From assembly GCF_021531715.1 (NCBI RefSeq), contig NZ_JAFBIT010000001.1, positions 1,054,001-1,118,000 on the forward strand: a stretch of 64,000 bases of DNA. Direction: 5' to 3'. Each line of letters opens with the position of its first letter. The stretch's first letter is position 1. Under the pieces are notes generated by a model. The model worked only from the letters and a program-made list of their open reading frames with translations. It was not told where the DNA came from and did no database searches. Position numbers and translations under genes: made by a program. This document shows positions 60,255 through 64,000 of the stretch, piece by piece. Source of the DNA: Anaeromassilibacillus senegalensis (GTDB lineage: Bacteria > Bacillota > Clostridia > Oscillospirales > Acutalibacteraceae).

Positions 60255-61433
60255 TTACAGGGCAGCCTTGAGCGCTTCAATCTTGTCTGTGCGCTCCCAC
60301 AGCACGCCGAGCTCCTCACGGCCCATATGGCCGTATGCAGCGAGCGGACGGTAAATCGGCTTTCTCAGGTCAAGATTGCGAATAATCGCATTCGGGCGCA
60401 GGTCAAAGACCTTCTTGACCGCCTCGGCCAGCGCGGCATCCTCCACCGTACCGGTGCCGAAGGTATCGACCATGACGGAAACCGGATGCGCAACGCCGAT
60501 GGCGTACGCAAGCTGCACCTCGCATTTCTTCGCAAGGCCGGCCGCAACAATATTTTTCGCAACGTAGCGCGCCGCATACGCCGCAGAGCGGTCAACCTTC
60601 GTCGGGTCCTTGCCGGAGAACGCACCGCCGCCGTGACGGCCGACGCCGCCGTACGTATCGACGATGATCTTTCTGCCGGTCAATCCGCTGTCGCCGACCG
60701 GACCGCCGATGACAAATCGGCCGGTCGGATTGACATAATACTTTGTGTTCGCATCGATCAGCTTAGCCGGAACAATCGGCTTTACGACATACTCGATCAT
60801 ATCGCGGCGAATCTGCTCGAGCGAGACCGCTTCGCTGTGCTGCGTAGAAATGACGATGGTATCGATGCGCTTGACCGTATCGCCCTCGTATTCCGCCGTG
60901 ACCTGCGTCTTGCCGTCCGGGCGGAGATAATCGAGCGTGCCGTCCTTGCGTACCTTTGCAAGCTGCTTGGCGAGCTTGTGCGCGAGGGAAATCGTCAGCG
61001 GCATCAACTCCGGCGTCTCGTCGCATGCATAGCCAAACATCATGCCCTGGTCGCCCGCGCCGATCAGATCGTCCTGCTCTGCCGCGCCGTTCTTCGTCTC
61101 AAACGATTCGTTGACGCCCATCGCGATATCGGGGGACTGCATATCGATCGAGGTCAGCACACCGCAGGTTGCACCGTTGAAGCCGGCGTCCGGAGAATTG
61201 TAGCCGATCTCCTTGACAACCGTGCGCGCTACAGTGTCGATATCCACGTAGCAATCTGTGGAAATCTCACCCATCACGTGAATCATACCGGTGGTCGCCG
61301 TGACCTCGCAGGCAACGTGCGCTGTCGGATCCTTCTCGAGGATGGCATCGAGAATCGCGTCGGAAATCTGGTCGCAAACTTTATCGGGATGGCCTTCCGT
61401 TACGGATTCCGATGTAAAAAGATGTCTGTTCAT
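60255..61433 (-). CDS. metK: S-adenosylmethionine synthetase
   Basis: The 392-residue enzyme makes SAM from methionine and ATP. Motifs: [36 protein letters not shown] (ATP loop), [47 protein letters not shown] 61433 lies 9 bases after AGGAG; an ATG two codons upstream is only 3 bases from it. Expression is controlled by the SAM-I riboswitch in the leader, giving product feedback. Confidence 0.97.
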   Translation of the reverse strand: MNRHLFTSESVTEGHPDKVCDQISDAILDAILEKDPTAHVACEVTATTGMIHVMGEISTDCYVDIDTVARTVVKEIGYNSPDAGFNGATCGVLTSIDMQSPDIAMGVNESFETKNGAAEQDDLIGAGDQGMMFGYACDETPELMPLTISLAHKLAKQLAKVRKDGTLDYLRPDGKTQVTAEYEGDTVKRIDTIVISTQHSEAVSLEQIRRDMIEYVVKPIVPAKLIDANTKYYVNPTGRFVIGGPVGDSGLTGRKIIVDTYGGVGRHGGGAFSGKDPTKVDRSAAYAARYVAKNIVAAGLAKKCEVQLAYAIGVAHPVSVMVDTFGTGTVEDAALAEAVKKVFDLRPNAIIRNLDLRKPIYRPLAAYGHMGREELGVLWERTDKIEALKAAL

Positions 61434-61483
61434 TTTCATCTGCTCCTTTATTCGCCCCATACAAGGAATTTTCGGAAATAAAA

Positions 61484-61614
61484 GAACCGCTCGAAAAGAT
61501 GAGCGGTTCCGTAATCCTCATCTTTCGGCATTGCCATGCCGCAGGATTTGGCACCTTGCAGAATGCAGGTTGCCGGACATCAAAGGGCCTGTTCCCTCCG
61601 TCACTCTTGATAAG
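61484..61614 (-). promoter_or_regulatory. SAM-I (S-box) riboswitch with terminator
   Basis: Leftward RNA 61614-61517 has the S-box core: CUUAUCAAGAG pairing with GAUGAG (P1), GACGGAGGGA, GGCCC, GAUGUCCGGCAACC, AAGGUGCCAAAUCCUGC and GAAAGAUGAGG. It is followed by terminator GAACCGCTC/GAGCGGTTC (61484-61509) and a T-run. It lies directly upstream of metK. Confidence 0.95.
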
Positions 61615-61638
61615 GGCATATTCATATTTTGTGGAATT

Positions 61639-61667
61639 AGTATACCACAGAGACCGCGGATTTGCAA
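61639..61667 (-). promoter_or_regulatory. Promoter of SAM riboswitch-metK
   Basis: Leftward TTGCAA (61662-61667), 17 bases, TATACT (61639-61644). Confidence 0.82.
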
Positions 61668-61725
61668 GCCGAAAAACCGATAAATCTCGACCGGTACATG
61701 CGAAAAAAGGCAATGAAATGCACAA

Positions 61726-62334
61726 TCAGAGCACTTTACCGTTGATGACCGGCTCCAGCTTCTTATAGACGAGCAGCGTGACGACGGCACTGATCAATCC
61801 CTTGCAGAAGGTGAACGGCAGGTTAAAAACAATGAGTGCCTGCCAGAGGTTCTCTACGGACGGATTGATCGCCTGATACATCCCCATGATCGCCTCCATC
61901 GGCATCAGATTCGTATAAATCGGATAGACGATGAAATAGTTTGAAAACAGGCCGAGAACCGCCATAAACAGTGCACCGAGCACGGAGCCAATCGCCGCAC
62001 CTGCGAGATTGCGGTGCTTTTTATAGATCAGACCGGCGGGCAAAACAAACGCTGAGCCGATAATAAAGTTAGAAAGCTCGCCGACACCGCCCGTCATGGA
62101 CTGGGTGAGGTTGACAAGATTCTTCACAAAGCAGACCGCCACACCGCTCAGCGGACCGAGTGTAAACGACGCGATCAGCGCCGGCAACTCGGAGAAATCG
62201 AGCGAGATAAAGCTCGGCATAAAAGGCAGCTTGAAGCTGATGAACATCAGAACGGTGGCAACAGCGGCCATCACAGCCGTCATCGCGATTTTGCGTGTGT
62301 TGATGCGGGATTTTTGAATAGTATTTGCAGACAT
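61726..62334 (-). CDS. ribU: ECF transporter S component, riboflavin-type
   Basis: The 202-residue membrane protein has six predicted helices. It has the RibU-like MTAVMAAVATVLMFISFKLPFMPSFISLDFSELPALIASFTLGPLSGVAVCFVKNLVNL and an FYKGLISAVV-type end (FCKGLISAVVTLLVYKKL). It gives riboflavin specificity to an energy-coupling-factor transporter whose A/A'/T module is encoded elsewhere. The ligand is supported by the FMN riboswitch upstream. AAAGG lies before ATG 62334. Confidence 0.92.
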   Translation of the reverse strand: MSANTIQKSRINTRKIAMTAVMAAVATVLMFISFKLPFMPSFISLDFSELPALIASFTLGPLSGVAVCFVKNLVNLTQSMTGGVGELSNFIIGSAFVLPAGLIYKKHRNLAGAAIGSVLGALFMAVLGLFSNYFIVYPIYTNLMPMEAIMGMYQAINPSVENLWQALIVFNLPFTFCKGLISAVVTLLVYKKLEPVINGKVL

Positions 62335-62384
62335 AAATGCATGGACCTTTCTGTAATGAAAATACAGAAACGGGGGTAAGAATC

Positions 62385-62567
62385 AAAAAAACGCCCCACG
62401 TGTACAAACACGCAGGGCGTCGAAAATCTTTTTGATTCACGTTTCTTCTATCATCCGGACTATAACCGTCGGCTCCGGAATCACACCGGATCAGCGCTCG
62501 AAAGCGGTCGCGGGCTTATGCAGAAGCTGCATTCACCGCCGGTGAGGAATTACACCTCGCCCCGAAG
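62385..62567 (-). promoter_or_regulatory. FMN (RFN) riboswitch with terminator
   Basis: Leftward RNA 62567-62445 has the RFN element: CUUCGGGGCGAGGUG, AAUUCCUCACCGGCGGU, GCCCGCGA, GAUCCGGUGUGAUUCCGGAGCCGACGGU and AUAGUCCGGAUGAUAGAAG. A terminator follows (ACGCCC...GGGCGT, 62391-62420, with U-run 62385-62390). It controls ribU. The aptamer starts only 31 bases after the tuf stop. Confidence 0.95.
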
Positions 62568-62598
62568 AAAATGATTGGATTTTTAAGATAAGCATTAA

Positions 62599-63801
62599 TT
62601 ACTCGTTGATGCCCGTAACAACGCCGGAACCGACGGTTCTGCCGCCCTCACGGATAGCGAAGCGGAGACCCTCTTCGATAGCGATCGGGGTGATGAGCTC
62701 AACGTCCATAACAACGTTATCGCCAGGCATGCACATCTCGGTGCCTTCCGGCAGGGAGATAACGCCCGTAACGTCTGTGGTTCTGAAGTAGAACTGCGGA
62801 CGATAGTTGTTGAAGAACGGAGTATGACGGCCGCCCTCGTCCTTTGTCAGAACGTAAACCTGGCCCTTGAACTTCGTGTGCGGATGAATGGTGCCCGGCT
62901 TCGCCAGAACCTGACCGCGCTCGATGTCTGTTCTCTGGATACCACGGAGCAGAACGCCGATGTTATCGCCAGCCTCAGCAAAATCGAGGAGCTTTCTGAA
63001 CATCTCAATACCGGTGACAACAGACTTTCTTCTCTCGTCTGTGAGGCCGATGATCTCAACTTCGTCGGACATCTTGAGCATACCACGCTCAACACGGCCC
63101 GTAGCAACTGTGCCGCGGCCTGTGATGGTGAAGACGTCCTCAACCGGCATCAGGAACGGGAGATCGCTCTTGCGCTCCGGTGTCGGGATGTATGCGTCAA
63201 CAGCGTCCATAAGCTCATGAATGCACTTGTACTCCGGTGCGTTCGGATCGGTGGACTTGCTGTCGAGAGCAAGGAACGCAGAACCCTTGACGATCGGCGT
63301 GTCGTCGCCCGGGAACTCATACTCGTTGAGCAGGTCGCGGATTTCCATCTCAACCAGCTCGAGGAGCTCGTCGTCGTCAACCTGATCGCACTTGTTCATG
63401 AAAACAACAATGTACGGAACACCAACCTGACGGGAGAGGAGGATATGCTCTCTGGTCTGCGGCATCGGGCCGTCAGAAGCGGAAACAACAAGGATTGCGC
63501 CGTCCATCTGCGCAGCACCTGTGATCATGTTCTTAACATAGTCAGCATGGCCCGGGCAGTCAACGTGAGCGTAGTGACGAGCATTCGTCTCATACTCAAC
63601 GTGAGCGGTGTTGATTGTGATACCGCGCTCTCTCTCCTCCGGAGCCTTATCGATCATGGAGTAATCCTCGAACTGAGCCTGACCCTGGAGAGCCAGAACC
63701 TTCGTGATCGCAGCTGTGAGGGTGGTCTTGCCGTGGTCAACGTGACCGATTGTACCGATGTTTACGTGGGGCTTATTTCTTTCGAACTTAGCCTTTGCCA
63801 T
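62599..63801 (-). CDS. tuf: Elongation factor Tu
   Basis: The 400-residue GTPase delivers aminoacyl-tRNA to the ribosome. Motifs: [17 protein letters not shown] (G1), [13 protein letters not shown] (G2), [12 protein letters not shown] (G3), NKCDQVDD (G4), [10 protein letters not shown] (G5), and the domain II/III segments TGVEMFRK-like and GRTVGSGVV. Normal length. AAGGAGG precedes the ATG. It has its own promoter behind the EF-G gene. Confidence 0.98.
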   Translation of the reverse strand: MAKAKFERNKPHVNIGTIGHVDHGKTTLTAAITKVLALQGQAQFEDYSMIDKAPEERERGITINTAHVEYETNARHYAHVDCPGHADYVKNMITGAAQMDGAILVVSASDGPMPQTREHILLSRQVGVPYIVVFMNKCDQVDDDELLELVEMEIRDLLNEYEFPGDDTPIVKGSAFLALDSKSTDPNAPEYKCIHELMDAVDAYIPTPERKSDLPFLMPVEDVFTITGRGTVATGRVERGMLKMSDEVEIIGLTDERRKSVVTGIEMFRKLLDFAEAGDNIGVLLRGIQRTDIERGQVLAKPGTIHPHTKFKGQVYVLTKDEGGRHTPFFNNYRPQFYFRTTDVTGVISLPEGTEMCMPGDNVVMDVELITPIAIEEGLRFAIREGGRTVGSGVVTGINE

Positions 63802-63850
63802 TGGAATTGCCTCCTTTTATGCAGTAAAATAGTTTTTTAGGTTTAGCTTC

Positions 63851-63879
63851 ATTGTAGCAACAAAGCGCTAAAAAATCAA
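63851..63879 (-). promoter_or_regulatory. Promoter of tuf
   Basis: Leftward TTGATT (63874-63879), 17 bases, TACAAT (63851-63856) with TGC extension, in the EF-G/EF-Tu gap. Confidence 0.78.
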
Positions 63880-63892
63880 GAGTTATTTCTGA

Positions 63893-64000
63893 TTATTCCG
63901 GCTTTTTTCTGGAGGCGATGATCGTCTCGGAAACAGACTTCGGAACTTCAGAATAGTGAGCCGGCTCCATGGTGTACTGGCCGCGGCCCTGTGTCTTGGA
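63893..64000 (-). CDS. fusA: Elongation factor G, C-terminal end only
   Basis: The last 35 codons before the TAA at 63893-63895 read [20 protein letters not shown], then [15 protein letters not shown]. This is the domain V tail of EF-G (TQGRGxYTMEFxHYxxVP). The window begins inside the gene, so the rest is not visible. The order fusA-tuf is that of the str operon. An EF-G paralogue cannot be excluded from this fragment alone. Confidence 0.85.
   Translation of the reverse strand, partial: SKTQGRGQYTMEPAHYSEVPKSVSETIIASRKKPE

Noticed and set aside
59631-61481. A 616-codon open frame on the plus strand across metK, the small membrane gene and recD2 start
   Set aside because: It runs antisense through metK and the SAM riboswitch start region and shows no motifs.

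Overview
The window is GC-rich chromosomal DNA from a low-redox, spore-forming Firmicute, most likely a gut-type member of the Clostridia (Oscillospiraceae/Ruminococcaceae-like). This placement is an inference. It rests on spmA/spmB sporulation genes, a type III glutamine synthetase, an archaeal-style split glutamate synthase fed by ferredoxin domains, formate-tetrahydrofolate ligase, DUF1540, DUF1934 and DUF2325 proteins, riboswitch-controlled metK and an ECF riboflavin transporter, and many TTG/GTG starts with strong Shine-Dalgarno sites. No tRNA, rRNA, insertion sequence, prophage or CRISPR array was seen.

Region 1 (1-10466) is a nitrogen-assimilation island. A leftward operon encodes a glutamate synthase broken into separate polypeptides (glutaminase, FMN/ferredoxin synthase, ferredoxin, FAD/NAD reductase, GXGXG domain). 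It is followed by a glutamine-synthetase-like protein, truncated by the window edge, that has lost three of its conserved metal-binding glutamates. Divergent from it are glnN (an intact type III synthetase) and an ammonium channel fused to a PII signalling domain. Both divergent promoters are clear, and glnN and amt each have an intrinsic terminator in front of them, which suggests attenuation.

Region 2 (10465-15100) holds a YegP-type protein, a DtxR/MntR-type regulator, an unusual 98-bp hairpin element, a C39-like cysteine peptidase, an M20 peptidase, an AEC transporter and 1-phosphofructokinase. Region 3 (15184-28552) is a carbohydrate locus: two ABC permeases, a lipoprotein binding protein, GH42, two GH30 enzymes, a YesMN-type two-component system and a GH5 enzyme. 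A tandem 20-bp repeat upstream of the permease promoter is a good candidate operator for the AraC-type response regulator. No ATPase gene for this importer is present.

Region 4 (28661-39090) carries an ABC exporter pair, a flippase-like membrane protein, a GH13 alpha-glucosidase, coaX with a palindrome-covered promoter, spmAB, a PepV-type dipeptidase, an HD-domain hydrolase and a GNAT acetyltransferase. Region 5 (39118-51395) is housekeeping. A leftward run fhs-tsaE-tsaB-rpiB-upp-MFS lies opposite rodA/ftsW, and ddl-murI-ywiB(DUF1934)-argS runs rightwards.

Region 6 (51403-64000) has a DUF2325 gene with a repressor-like operator, an AbrB-controlled two-gene ABC system, and a MATE pump divergent from a Crp/Fnr regulator across a perfect 24-bp palindrome. 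It continues with a divergent MreB-like protein, comF, recD2, a small membrane protein whose ribosome-binding site lies inside a hairpin, metK under a SAM-I riboswitch, ribU under an FMN riboswitch, tuf with its own promoter, and the last codons of an EF-G gene.
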